Source: Hypsibius dujardini
Lineage: Eukaryota; Tardigrada; Eutardigrada; Parachela; Hypsibiidae
Direction: 5' to 3'
Assembly (NCBI GenBank): GCA_001579985.1
Contig: LRSR01002063.1
Span: forward strand, 1 to 64,000
Length of the DNA stretch: 64,000 bases
Shown: positions 1-10,919 of the stretch, piece after piece
Numbering within the stretch: position 1 is the first letter of the stretch
How the letters are laid out: every line of letters begins with the position of its first letter
Notes under the pieces: generated by a model
Seen by the model: the letters and a program-made list of their open reading frames with translations, nothing else
Databases searched by the model: none
Told to the model about the DNA's origin: nothing
Position numbers and translations under genes: made by a program

Positions 1-272
1 CCGAATAAAACGTCAGCCTGGTCCATCCCGCCCGTGGGAGAGAGCCCGAACGCCAACCATCCCAAGGTGGGATAGGCCAATTGGACTTCAATATGGGTGG
101 CATTGGTGCCCCAGGAGAGGTCCAGGTTCTGTTGGCCACTGCTTCCGGTGAGGGTGCTCAGGGTCTGTGTTCGAGTTAAGTCTAGACATCGTATGGTGGT
201 GGGTGCGAGGCTGATGATGATGATGGCGACAATTTGAATGGAAAGTCCACCGAAAAAATTAAGAGTCGCCAT
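1..272 (-). CDS. DOMON-domain copper monooxygenase-like protein, first exon (partial)
   Basis: The exon starts at the ATG at 272 and runs off the left edge (90 codons plus 2 nt). It encodes a hydrophobic signal peptide (roughly residues 10-30, IVAIIIISLAP) and then the start of a DOMON domain with LDLSWGTNATHIEVQ, GWLAFGLSPTGGMDQADVLF. The same layout and nearly the same motifs occur in the first exon of the dopamine beta-hydroxylase-like gene at 25859 (SWGYNATHVEVQ, GLSPNGGMDQSDVLFG), so the two are paralogs. DOMON domains precede the copper monooxygenase domains in DBH, tyramine beta-hydroxylase and MOXD1. The catalytic part lies outside the window, so enzymatic function is inferred from the paralog. 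Confidence 0.8.
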   Translation of the reverse strand, partial: MATLNFFGGLSIQIVAIIIISLAPTTIRCLDLTRTQTLSTLTGSSGQQNLDLSWGTNATHIEVQLAYPTLGWLAFGLSPTGGMDQADVLF

Positions 273-1571
273 AGCTTAAGCTGTTTGTGTAACTGAAGAC
301 TCGTCTGATGGACTTTCTTATAATGGTGAAGACGATCGTCTTACAGGAAAAATTGCTGACAGAACCGTTTTCTCTTACAAAGAATCGCCTTTCAATGCGT
401 GTATATTTTGTCTTTATAATGCGGCGTTGTCAGTTTACGGGGTGAGGAATGGAGGGAGGCGTCTGATTGCGACAGACGTTTTTTTTGAATAAATACTTTT
501 CAAGGCAAATAATGGACCTGTAAGCAATATTTTCGGTCACCGTTCTGTCCGCGTGGGATGTGTTCGTAGTTTAAGCATCCAAATCTGTAGCTCTCCTTTT
601 AGGGATGGCAAAAATTAACATTAGTCATCTGATAATTTTTTTGTGATTTAAAAATTAGTTACTAAAGGATTTTTAGTTTAGTTATTTTAGTTGCCTAATT
701 TGTGTTTTTTCAGTTTCCCAATTTAACTTTTTAGTAACTAACATTTTAAGTTTAAATCCTTTTACAAATAAAAAAGACTAAAGCCAAGGAACTAGTTACT
801 TAAAGTTTTAGTTTAATTAAAGTTTATTGGTTCACTTCAGTTTTTCATTCCTTAGAGTCTCTTTGAGTTGTAAAAATGTTGGTTCATCTCTTGACTGCCT
901 TTCGAGTCATTTTATCCAGTAAGATGCACGCGGCTTTTTGGTGGATTGGACAATGGAGCAGTTATCTTATTAAATTATCAAAAATTCAAAGCTGAAAACC
1001 CTCTGTTTTTATACCACCAATATATGAAGCAAAATGAGAAACAGTCTACGTACTCATGAGAAGGAGAAAGAAGATTGCTCTGAAGATCCGTACAATAGGA
1101 GGAGTGACAACTGGAACATCTATTCTGATGCTAGCGTCTGATGCATCTTGTGGCATTCAAATCCCCCCCCCCGTTGAACAAGGGAAACAGCGCACCTCTT
1201 TTCGCATACCTGAAAACTACGGAAAAACGACAAAACAAAAGTGGGAAAACTAAGAAAATCCAATGTAACGAAAAGTGAAAACAGGAAAAAACTAAAATTT
1301 TCAAAAAAGGAAAACTACGAAAATAGATTTTACTAAAAACGAGAAAAAACACAATTTAATATTTATTTAACCGTGTCCTTAGCATGTGCAGGTGTATGAG
1401 CCGTTTTTTCCTTCGTACTTTTCATGTGGGTTCTTTTCACATCGATCTCCTTTTTTTGCCCTCTTTTGTCATGATTTTCACTTGTTTTAGCCGATTTGGA
1501 GTGAAGTTGAGCAGCTGTGTGCTTTTTCCGTAATTTTCATATAGGCCTCCTTTTTAGTCTACGAGCCGAGA
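273..1571. other. Intergenic region, gene-poor
   Basis: No exon with supporting splice sites or protein-like composition is seen. It holds an AT-rich TTAGTTACTAAA-type repeat element at about 602-857 and a short poly-C run near 1159-1171. It is the upstream flank of the DOMON gene and the downstream flank of the astacin gene. Confidence 0.5.
602..857. repeat. TTAGTTACTAAA-rich dispersed element (MITE-like copy 1)
   Basis: AT-rich segment dense in short words such as TTAGTTACTAAA and TTTAGTTTAG. It begins AGGGATGGCAAAA and its reverse complement begins AGGAATGAAAAAC, an imperfect terminal inverted repeat. A second copy with clearer ends is at 22052-22318, and diverged stretches lie at about 17030-17200, 26735-26800 and 30775-31045. 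Likely a small non-autonomous element family; the class is not determined. Confidence 0.5.
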
Positions 1572-4500
1572 TTAAATCCGAAGAAAGAGAGCCGGAACCT
1601 GGTCGGGAGTCCAGTTGGCAGAATTGGCGGTGTGTGGTTGGAGAACCTTATACATTTTCCCCGCATGGCTCACTCTTTCGCCCAAGAAAAAGCGGGCTCC
1701 TCTCTGCCACTTCCGAGCCGACTTATTATTCTCCGAAAGATCCAAGAGCAAGCTAGCCGGCCTGCCAGGAGAATAGACGTTTCGCGTGACAAGGTCCAGC
1801 GGGATCTCCGCGAAGAGAGCCGGTACCTGATCGGGCGTCCAGTTGGCTGCATCCGCAGTATGTGCCTGTAGTACCGTATAAATCTTCCCCCGAAAAGACA
1901 CCTCATCCCCAACAGCGAAGGACTCACCGAGCTTCCATTCGCGAACCGATGGTACCTGCAACTTTGGAGGCAACATAAAACGTGACGTTAGAGATGTTCG
2001 CCCTTCCAAGGGACGAAATGTCGACGTGGAAGAAGGGGCTGCTGTAGACCGGTACTGCTTGGTCGAGGTAGAAGAGGAAACACAGGTGGCAGGGGTGGAT
2101 GTCGTTTCCGTTCGGCAGCCGTACATGCGGTTGAGCTTGCGGATGTCAGCTTCGCTGAGGCCATCTTCCCTACCCAAAGTCTTGCCCTTATACTGGGGCT
2201 TGGGTATAATTGTCGGTCCGACCGGTTTGGTGGGGTCCTCCTTGTCACGTTTGGCGAAGGCAAAGCGAGTGTAGTGCATGAGGGAACCGAAATCATACTC
2301 TTCCTCGAAGCTCGTTGTGATTTCGTGGGGGAACTTGCGAAAGTTCTGCTCCATCCCTAATGACATAATTAAAAACGGACACTTCAGATGGAATAAGAGC
2401 AGTTGTACCACAATTGTTCCCTCTCCCATACACCACCTTTTACTATTGTCACCCCTACATCACTATATCATAGTCACTTCCTTTTCCCAAATAAAACATA
2501 ATAAAGTATTCTTTGACATCCACTGACTCGAAATTAGTGTTTTTTTAATATCTCTTTTTTCACTCAATTAAAATATATTACTATATATTTGCCCAAGAAA
2601 TAATTTAAATTACTTTTTAATTTAATAAAAAAAATTTGGCCGCTGTATTATAATATATTAATACAATTAAAATTCTTCATGATTTTATATTAAAATATAT
2701 TAATATTTTCAACGATAAAAAATATTCAATGCATGGGATTTTTTAGCCAGCTAGCCAGCGGAACTGAAGATTAACAGAAACCGTTTGTTCATTTAACCGT
2801 TCGTTTGACGGTTATTTCGCCAATATTAACCATGATAAAAAGCTACTAATCTTCGGAGACTTCAAACGAAAGTGAAGAACTTCTCCAAATCTAAAAGTCA
2901 AATTCAAGCTACATTTGAGTGCTTCGCGGTTTCAAGCAATCAACGCAGGCAATGGCTGACAAACACTCATACTAAATTACTTGAACGCACACGTGCGGAT
3001 TCAACACGCAACAATCACGTGACCAGTTCACGTTTCATGAGATACACTGACATGTCACATGTACTGCACTGAACTGAACTCTTTTGAATTGAACGAGGAC
3101 CGATTTCAATTGTCAATTAAAATACCAGAGCCAATTTTTAATATATTAAAATGAAAAAGTCATTTAATATATTAATATTGAAACGGTTGCAATTCTAATA
3201 TTCAAATTAATAACTTACCGGCAGCTGATGTTTTAATTACTTTTTAATTTAATACCCTCTTCAAAAAATCATTTAATTTAATATTTTAATATATTAATTA
3301 AAATTCAAAAAGCCAAAAATAGGGGTATTTTAATATGTCTATTAATATATTAAAAAAACACTACTCGAAATCACATTTGAAATCGCTTGGTATGGGGGAA
3401 AAAAAATGGAAAATGAGGAGGGTGGAGCTATAAGCACTGATAGAACCCGGTTGTTACAGTCCACTAGCTGTGCATGAACAGGAATACTTTACCCAATAAC
3501 AATCATAACTCCTCCCCCTCGTTATTGAAAACATTTGGTTGATACCAATCGATTTGCAATTAAATTTTGAGTTAGTTGGGCTCTTGCAGGCACTGGAATC
3601 TAATTGCCCAATCTCTTAAATTTTTCCCAGTTGATAAAAGTATTATTCCCGGCAAGTAATGTTTTCAAAAATTGTCTTAGGGGAATAGTTCTTCACACAA
3701 AAAATTTGGCTGCCATTTGAGACTGAAACTGCTGAATAATTCATTGTGAGCTGACCATCTCAAGTTACATCTCGATTGGATGCTCGAGCAAGAAATGCAA
3801 AGTTATTAAGGATACTTACAACCAAATTCATTTGACTGAGATTTTGCTTAGTGTTGGATCGTGTTATATACATGTAGATGTTTCAGTTTCCCAATGGTGG
3901 AATCAAAGTGGGTGACATTATGGTGGAAGAAGGTCAAAGAGGGCGACTATAACTGTTTTTTAAGAATAATGTGATGCAATGAGAAATATACCTCTTTGAA
4001 TATTTCCCTTGACGATCTCCACATAATCGTCACGGTCGTGTCGCGCCTGTTCATGCAGGAACCCTACATCATATCATCCCCATTTGTTGGTTTGAAGTAT
4101 GCGAACGAACATATGCCAAATAACCAAGACTGGACTAGACTCACCTAAGGCATGCATTAGTTCGTGTTGAGCCGTTCCAATCGATATACAACCTGGAGAT
4201 GAAGAGATAAAGTATCAATACAGACATGGTCAACTGGTGCACAGGGTATTTTTCCCTGTTAACATGTGTGGTATCCAAGATAAATATTTGGTAATTCGTA
4301 AAGTCACATTTTTTTGACAGCTAGGGATATATTAAATGCACCTGCTGAAAGAAACAGCCGTTGTCCACCTTTCTGGCGTCCGACGTTAGATTTACAGCTA
4401 GAAATATGGGACAGATTAAACGCATGTACAGAGCCTCTAGTGGACCTACCGGTAGGCCCACACCGACAGATTTGCTGCGGACGCACGCAGCTACTCTTAC

Positions 4501-5797
4501 TCGTTTAGAAATCCCGGAACCAGCAATATGAAATACTCTTCATCCGACCGGTTACTTTCCACAAACCGGATGCAAGATACATTCTCCATTTTTTTCATCG
4601 CTTGCAGAATAATTGCCTTGTGAGATCCGCCTGCTCACAAAGACATTATTACACTTTTTATTATTATTATTTCATATTTATCGTGCAGCAAAAATGGCGG
4701 GTAACAGTCCCACTCGCAAAGTCGCAACTACCTGTATAATACCGTATAACAATGGAGGGAGGATTTAAACATGGGACCGAGGAGGGCTCCCGGAAGTCCA
4801 TCGTCAGACTTTTCAAATAATTTTCGTCTTGTTTTACAATTTTGTCCTTCACCCTTCACTAAAACTGTGATCAATGCTAACAAGGATACATATATTTTCT
4901 TGCAAGCGCAATATTACAAATTACCTAAAACTAAAAGTTAGAATTTTTCTCGACCTGTTTAGTACATTAAAAGTTGCCTGTATTTTGGCCACGTAATTCT
5001 GCTGTTTCACTGGACTTACAATTTTAAATCAACAGACACAAATCCAGTACATAGTGATTCGGTAAATGCAAAATATTCAGGGCGCGGAAGGAGCGGACCT
5101 GACGTGGGAAATGTCAAACAGAAAGAACGGGGATTAAAGGGTAGAACTTACGTGCTTTGACATACGGCACGGGGTGTTAAACATGCGTTAAAATGTCTCC
5201 TGGCAAATTTGACAAAAAATTATCTTTTTCTCCTGTGTGCATCAAACTGCATACTAGTCATTGTACCCGTAGGTACCAATAGAATTTCGTTGACCTTTTT
5301 ACTTTTAATAAGCCAAATTTGCAAGACAGTTAACGAGCTGGGTGGTTGGTCAGAAAAGGTACCAAGGAGGCATTTTATTAATCTCAGGCATAATTCGGAA
5401 TGTTTTTGTACTAGTATTAAAATTGTAAAATTATTGACATACTGTCGACCTTAGACGGTATGTATACAATGTACGTACTATACGGATAATGCCTGGACCA
5501 TTTGTACGGGACAATGCCTCCTGTCCAGTGGAGACTCTCCGATGTTGCTCCAGTGCGTTGAACTGATATCTGCAGGATTGCAATATATAAAATAATATTG
5601 ATTCAGCTGCTGCCAAAATGCGTGAGTACTCTTACGGAGTGTGGGGCAAGAACTTCCGGATAGATACCCATCATATCCCCTTCGAATAGCGGACCTTCCG
5701 GCCGCAATAATAATTCCTCAATCGGATCTACTGAGGCATAATTATACCCGTAAAACAAATGCAATAGGAAGAGCAATACAATCGAAGGCAATTCCAT
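1572..5797 (-). CDS. Astacin-family zinc metalloprotease with two C-terminal chitin-binding (CBM5/12) modules
   Basis: Secreted endopeptidase. Exon 5636-5797 gives a signal peptide (MELPSIVLLFLLHLFYG) and the propeptide LFEGDMM motif typical of astacins. A probable exon ending at 4732 gives the start of the catalytic domain (weak 5' boundary, near 4830). Phase-consistent exons follow: 4501-4630 (AMKKMENVSCIRF), 4342-4397 (CKSNVGRQKGG), 4145-4192 (GTAQHELMHALG), 3992-4063 (FLHEQARHDRDDY) and 1572-2357. The zinc motif HExxHxxGFxHE is split by an intron after HALG. The last exon holds the Met-turn (YDFGSLMHY), the closing Cys of the domain (NRMYGC), a Ser/Thr-rich linker and two repeats of about 45 residues, each ending ANWTPDQVPALF and having the W...G..F..GD.V...GK.Y.VLQ.HTA pattern of chitin-binding type 3 modules. 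Chitin as substrate or anchor is inference. The exon with the domain's extreme N-terminus is the least certain part. Confidence 0.85.
2358..3991. other. Intron of the astacin gene (1.6 kb)
   Basis: AT-rich, with many TTAATATATTAA-type words at about 2570-2720 and 3120-3360. No coding signal was found. The segment near 3540-3740 shares short words (GATACCAATCGAT; TTTGGCYGCCATTT) with 25410-25440 and 45178-45200, suggesting an old dispersed repeat. Confidence 0.4.
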
Positions 5798-6330
5798 TGC
5801 ACCAGTCTAACATGAATAGACGAGGATGAGAGGTATGCATGCAGTAGAGTTTTGTTCGCGGCGAATGGACTAGGAAGAAAGAAGATCCATGCATTCCCCC
5901 AGCATATTGTGATTTTGCGGCGTTTTCGGTGAACGCATTACATGGTTACGCACAAACGATTGTGCGGAGATATCAATCTGATGCATCGTGCTCCACATAC
6001 TGTACACGAGTAGCCCCAACGTAAGCAGAGGGGTTACAGTATCAGGCTCAAGGATAGGAAGATAGTGATCTGGACATTTTTAACACATCAGTAAAATGAA
6101 ATGACGTAAAATGTGCCGCTAGGAAAAAATTCCGCATGACAGCGAAAGTAAAAGAAGGACACAGGAAAATAAAACAAAATTATTTTAAGTTCGTAAAATA
6201 CATTAGGCTTTCTTGGGGAATTATTCAAGTGTCGATTAAGAATCACTATGAAATATTTTTTCATTTAGACTTACTGTAGTGATGAAAATAAACAATTATT
6301 TCGCCATGAGGTCGCTGCCAGTGGCGGCAG
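5798..6330. other. Intergenic region between the astacin and MYND genes
   Basis: Upstream flank of the astacin gene and 3' flank of the MYND gene. No recognisable gene, core promoter motif or repeat could be supported. Confidence 0.4.
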
Positions 6331-7616
6331 TTAGATTAGTCCTCGATGTTGCGTGGTCAGGAGGTACACTTTGTGAAGAGTTGTCACTACCTCGCGGTAG
6401 AGCGGATGCGTCGAGCCATGAGCCACACCCAAAGTCCGTTCCACCTCAGTCAGCACGGCCTTCATTTCCTGCGGCATCTGCGGATCCGGTGCACGGGGAC
6501 CTAAGAAGAACAGCCATCCGATGATGGGCTCCACCGTCGGTCCCGGGTACCAAACGCTGCAGCATACACAAAAATACTTGTCGTTATTCATGAACTGGAC
6601 GGTAAGGTAATACCGATATACCGAAGACACTCCACATCCTGCCGGTAGAACGGCAGTCTCCTCCGCCGGATTTAAAACGTCCACCACCACACACGGGAAC
6701 AGCAGGTTCTTCGGATGCAGCACTTACGATATGATGGTTAACAGAGCCATCGATTCCGGTTGAGTGATATTTTCCACGTTGGCTTTCTGCATCTTGTACA
6801 GGCATAGCAGTTTCTCGTATCGCTTCAGCGGAGATTCCACGCTCAGATCCGAAACGTAACTGCAGGACGGGCAAGCCAGGAGAGCTCGCTCGATCGTCCG
6901 ACGAAATCATAGCTTCAAAGCATCGACGACCGCATTTCAGCGCGAACATTTCAGCAATCTAGGAAATATGGAGGTACATAAGTCCCGACCTAATTGCTTA
7001 TCTATCGACTGTCTGCTTGACAACCTGTCTGTCTGTCTATATGTCAGTAGTCTCAGTAGTCTCTGGCCGCAAAATGAGACTATCGTTCACTCCTACACAC
7101 ACCTTACGACAAGAATAATTTAATCTCATAGGGGTGGCAATAAATCAGTCAAATCAATTGGCAATACACGCAACTCCGAATCCGAGACGACGTAACAATC
7201 AAGCAATCAAGCGAGGCTAATGAATGCCCTTTTCTGCCTGTGGCCGCGAAATTACCCTCTTCAAAAGAAGCTTTCACATCGTCACGACCTCATCTGTGGG
7301 AGCGTCATATGATTCAGTCACTGTATCTGTCAGCACTGTCAAGGCGGGACACTCCATCTTATGATGCTTCTTCCAGTCCGTTTTCTACAGAACAAAAAAC
7401 AAAAATCACCTGTATTTAACCAACCAATCAATCAATCAATCTATCAATCCCTGGATCAAACGGCTCATGCCTTGATTGGGTTGTCCGTCTACCGACCTGG
7501 CATTCCTGGGAGCAGTACCACGCGTGCTTGCAGGCCGAACAGCGACTGCTTCGTAGGAGAATGAGACCGTGGGTGGAGTCCATAAATCAGACGGGGCAGA
7601 AAAGGCGGGAGTGCGG
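6331..7616 (-). CDS. MYND-type zinc-finger protein, SMYD-like, probably damaged
   Basis: Exon 7497-7616 and exon 7289-7384 join in phase to give a MYND finger: CSAC, WYCSQECQ, then TDWKKHHKMEC, the C..C-YCS..CQ..DW..H...C pattern. A phase-consistent model continues with 6728-6888 (LLACPSCS, LKRYEKLLCLYKMQ) and 6331-6556. The last exon ends with VEPIIGWLFF and VAHGSTHPLYREV, resembling the helical C-terminus of SMYD methyltransferases (THGREHSLIEDL-like). No SET motif (NHSCDPN) was found, so methyltransferase activity is doubtful. A TGA (7587-7589) sits where the second zinc Cys of the finger is expected (TGC CCC GTC TGA TTT ATG). Translation could begin at the ATG just after it (7583), which would lose the first Cys pair. 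The 171-nt intron 6557-6727 is a multiple of three and open except for its first codon. Either a decayed copy, a sequence error, or an unusual gene. Confidence 0.5.
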
Positions 7617-7952
7617 CTAAAGTAAAGTCCCCTTTGAAGTTTTTCTCTCGGAATAAACCTTAGTCAATCGGATTTTTCTTTTTTCTAGAAATTTGAGATT
7701 TGCCCCCCATCACATATCGAAAATCCCACAGCATTTCACAGCTGAGACTAGAGAATCGAAGAGCTAGACGGCGACGACCTCGCTGAATTATGACTAGACC
7801 CCTTGACCAAAAGGGCAGAAAAGGCGTGGCCATGGAGGTGTGGCTTCGGTTGCTGCAATTAAAATTCGCCATTAAAATTCTCTGTAATTTGGAATTTATC
7901 ATCGCGGAATCTACACCATCCCATCGCATACCTCTCCTATAGGAATTTTCAA
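7617..7952. promoter_or_regulatory. Shared upstream region of the MYND gene and ZRANB2
   Basis: A 336-bp gap separates the divergent MYND exon and the ZRANB2 start codon. The MYND gene may have further 5' exons here, since SMYD proteins normally carry about 45 residues before the finger. No core promoter motif is clear, so the promoter call rests on head-to-head arrangement alone. Confidence 0.3.
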
Positions 7953-9378
7953 ATGGCCACACGACCGGGCTTTCCAAAACCGGGCTTGGACGACTGGGAA
8001 TGTCCCGAGTAAGTGAATCCGAGGTAGAAGAATGTACACGCTCTCGTGTTTTGCGACGTTTTGGAGTTGACCCCCGTGCGGTTCTTCCCCTCGTTTCAGC
8101 TGCGCCAACGTCAACTTCGGCAAGCGCATGGAGTGTAATCGATGCAAAAAACGTACGTCCGTCCGATTCGAAGGTCAGATTTGGTCTTCGGAGAGCGGTT
8201 TTTTTTGCAGCACGGCCGGATGAGAAGACGAACGTGAAGAAAACAGGCATCGAAATCGGGAAGCAGGCTGCAGAAAAGTCCAAGGGCCTTTTCTCCGCCG
8301 ACGACTGGATGTGCACAAAGTAAGGGCAGAGAGTTGTTGTGAGATTTGCGATTGTAAAAGACTAGTTTTTGGGTGGAATTTTAGGTGTGGAAACGTGAAT
8401 TGGGCCAGAAGGAAGACGTGCAACACCTGCAACGCTCCCAAGTTCACCGAAGTCGAGGAGCGAACAGGTTTGACTGGCTGCCTCTGCTTTTTAATTTTGT
8501 AAAATTAAACACAGCTTTTATTTGCTTGCAGGTCTCGGAGGCGGATTTAACGAGCGCGGAACGGTGGAATATAAGGAACGGGAAGTATCGGACGACGAGT
8601 TTGATGATGTAAGTGCCTGCTTGATTGATCGATTGAGTCAGTTTCATGTTCTGTGTATTCGAGCGATTGATTGCTTGATTTTTAAGGGACTGATTGAGCT
8701 TACGGTTTGGTCTATTGATAAGTTTACTGTTTTTACAATGTTTTCCATGAGTTACAAGTAACAGTTTATTTTTTCCCGTTAATTATTATAACTAGGTATA
8801 GCTATGGAGCGATATTAAAAAAATGTTAAAATATTGGGGTTTTTTCCAGTTTGGCCGAAGGAAAAAAAAGATGCGCTCGAGCCGTGACGGTGGGGATGAT
8901 CGACGTGATGAGAGAGCGTCGGCCTCCTCCCTTCGACCGGAATCATTCAAGACGGCGGCGGCCAAAGAGAGTGAGGTGCTGGTTGTTGCGCTGTGGATGA
9001 TGATGATTGGAGCCGAGTTTCAGTTCACGCGCTGCGCAGCACAATTCATCTCGACCCAGTATGTCAATTAAAATACTTTTGACGCAGGAAGAAGATGATG
9101 ATGATGACGAGGATGAGGATGATCCGAAGATTGCTGCGAAGTACAGCTTGGATGCAGACGAAGAGGTTGGTTAGATTGTTGAGTGAACGGCAAGCTGACA
9201 AATAGGAAGACCCACAGACGGACACAAACTGACACACGATATAATGTCTGACAGGCAGAGAGACGGGCAGATGTTTAAACAAAGAGATAAACAAACAGAC
9301 GGACAGGTAGACAGGCAGATAGCTAACCAACGAGATAGACAGATAGACAAGACACAAGGGCACAGATAGGCAGGCATG

Positions 9379-9429
<51 letters not shown>

Positions 9430-9430
9430 C

Positions 9431-9467
<37 letters not shown>

Positions 9468-10418
9468 GGCGCTTGAACATCCGTGCAGACAAACAGTCGA
9501 ACATAGAGAGACAGGCACTCAGACAGGAACATAGACTGAGAGCCGCGGAGATAGTTTAATTGGTTTAATGAATCTGGTTTCCTTTGTTTGGAGGATGATG
9601 ACGACGACGACGACGGGGATACGGCCAAATACGATTTATTGGATGACGATGAAGAGGACGCCAAGAAGGATGAAGAGATGAAAGCATCTTCAACGAGCTC
9701 TGCAGCATCAGCAGCCGCAGCTGGAGCTGCTAGCAGTGATAGGAAGAGCGGTGATAAAAATGGCACCGATTCGGATGGGAGTCAAAAGAAGGTGCTGTCG
9801 AATGAGAAGAGACCGAGAAAGCGCTATCCAGGCTCCAGGTCAGTTTCGTGGTTCAAGTAACCCGTTTAGGGATTAAGAAGTGTCATTTAATTTTGTAAGG
9901 TGTTTTTGGCTAACCGTGTGTTAGTAAATGAATGAAGAATAATTCAGGAAAATAAATTGTACGTTTTTCAACCTTATTTACTTGGTAGCTAGTACATATT
10001 ATGACAAATATATTTCTAAATTTCTAGGTATTTAATTTTGTAGAAAACGCTCTTCATGAAATTTATTTTGATTTTTTTAAATTCAGAGTTTGTATTTTCA
10101 GTTTTAAAATACGGGAAAACTTTAATTTAGCTCAAAGAAAAGGATCCCATGTATCTAAACGAAATGAGGTTCAACAAGCAAATTTGTTTTAAATGTATTC
10201 TATTTGGCGTTAGATCTTCCGAGGAAGGATCGAGCTCGTCCTCTAGCCGCTCGTCCAGCTCCGGCTCCTCTTCGAGTAGTTCTTCCTCCAGCGGCTCTTC
10301 CAAGCGATCTCGCAGCCCCAGGTCCGTTATCCACAGCTTATCGCACGTTTGATCCATCTCAATTTTTAATGTGCTTCCCTCCAGCGAACCATCCTCCAAG
10401 AAGAATGGAAAGCGTTGA
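7953..10418 (+). CDS. ZRANB2: ZRANB2-like RNA-binding splicing factor (two RanBP2-type zinc fingers, SR-like tail)
   Basis: Ten phase-consistent exons: 7953-8008, 8100-8152, 8211-8319, 8385-8467, 8532-8608, 8850-8975, 9088-9165, 9594-9838, 10214-10321, 10385-10418 (322 aa). Finger 1 (DDWEC, NVNFGKRMECNRC) and finger 2 (DDWMC, CGNVNWARRKTCNTC) are separated by the conserved linker GIEIGKQAAEKSKGLFSADD. After finger 2 come APKFTEVEERTG and GGGFNERGTVEYKER, as in vertebrate ZRANB2. A DE-rich acidic block follows, then a Ser/Arg/Ser-rich tail ending SSKKNGKR. The family binds single-stranded RNA at GGU-like sites and influences alternative splicing in the nucleus. Shorter Arg/Ser tail than the human protein. 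Intron 7 carries a large tetranucleotide repeat. Tail-to-tail with RIC8. Confidence 0.96.
9180..9540. repeat. Tetranucleotide repeat (GCAG)n/(GACA)n in ZRANB2 intron 7
   Basis: A core of GGCA/GCAG units at about 9368-9428 passes directly into ACAG/GACA units at about 9429-9468, flanked on both sides by degenerate GACAG words. This produces spurious Cys/Leu/Ser-rich open frames on the minus strand. Simple-sequence expansion. Confidence 0.95.
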
Positions 10419-10919
10419 GAAATGGACTCACGGCGGCAGCTGCTTTCATCCATCCCTGCGCTCCCATAATCAACTCACAGACAAGCCCACCACTATGAAT
10501 TGTCACTTAAACTTCTACTTTGTGTTTTCCACGTTTGCTGCGTCTCTTTCTGCCTCTCTTTCGGACAGCTTTGCCCGACTAACCTTGCTAAGACAGAAGA
10601 CAGTGCTCTTTTTCGCCAACAGAAAATGCGTTCATCTTCGCTTCTTCCTTCTGAGGCGTTTTAACCATTTCCTCACATGTCTTTTTTGATCGTTCCAAAC
10701 TTCGGACCGCTATTTTCAGTTCCAGTTTCAAAAGCGTGCTTACTTACAAGGTTCAGAGGAGATTCACGCACATGACTAGAGAAGCGAATGCTTGCTGCTT
10801 GAGATTACGTGAAAAGAAGACAACGCATTCGCGATACTTATAAAATGCTTCTATAAAACCAGGCTTACCAAATTGTGTGTAAAGCAAAGAAATGCGTAGC
10901 AATTTTCCTAGGGAATTAA
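10419..10919. other. Convergent 3' flank between ZRANB2 and RIC8
   Basis: About 500 bp between two facing stop codons; probably the two 3' UTRs. No exon, repeat or clear AATAAA on the appropriate strand was identified. Confidence 0.4.

Noticed and set aside
9064-9766. Overlapping minus-strand open frames rich in CLPACLPA and SVCLSVC
   Set aside because: They are translations of the GCAG/GACA simple repeat inside ZRANB2 intron 7. The same artefact appears at 13402-13611, 19218-19658 and 40663-40929.
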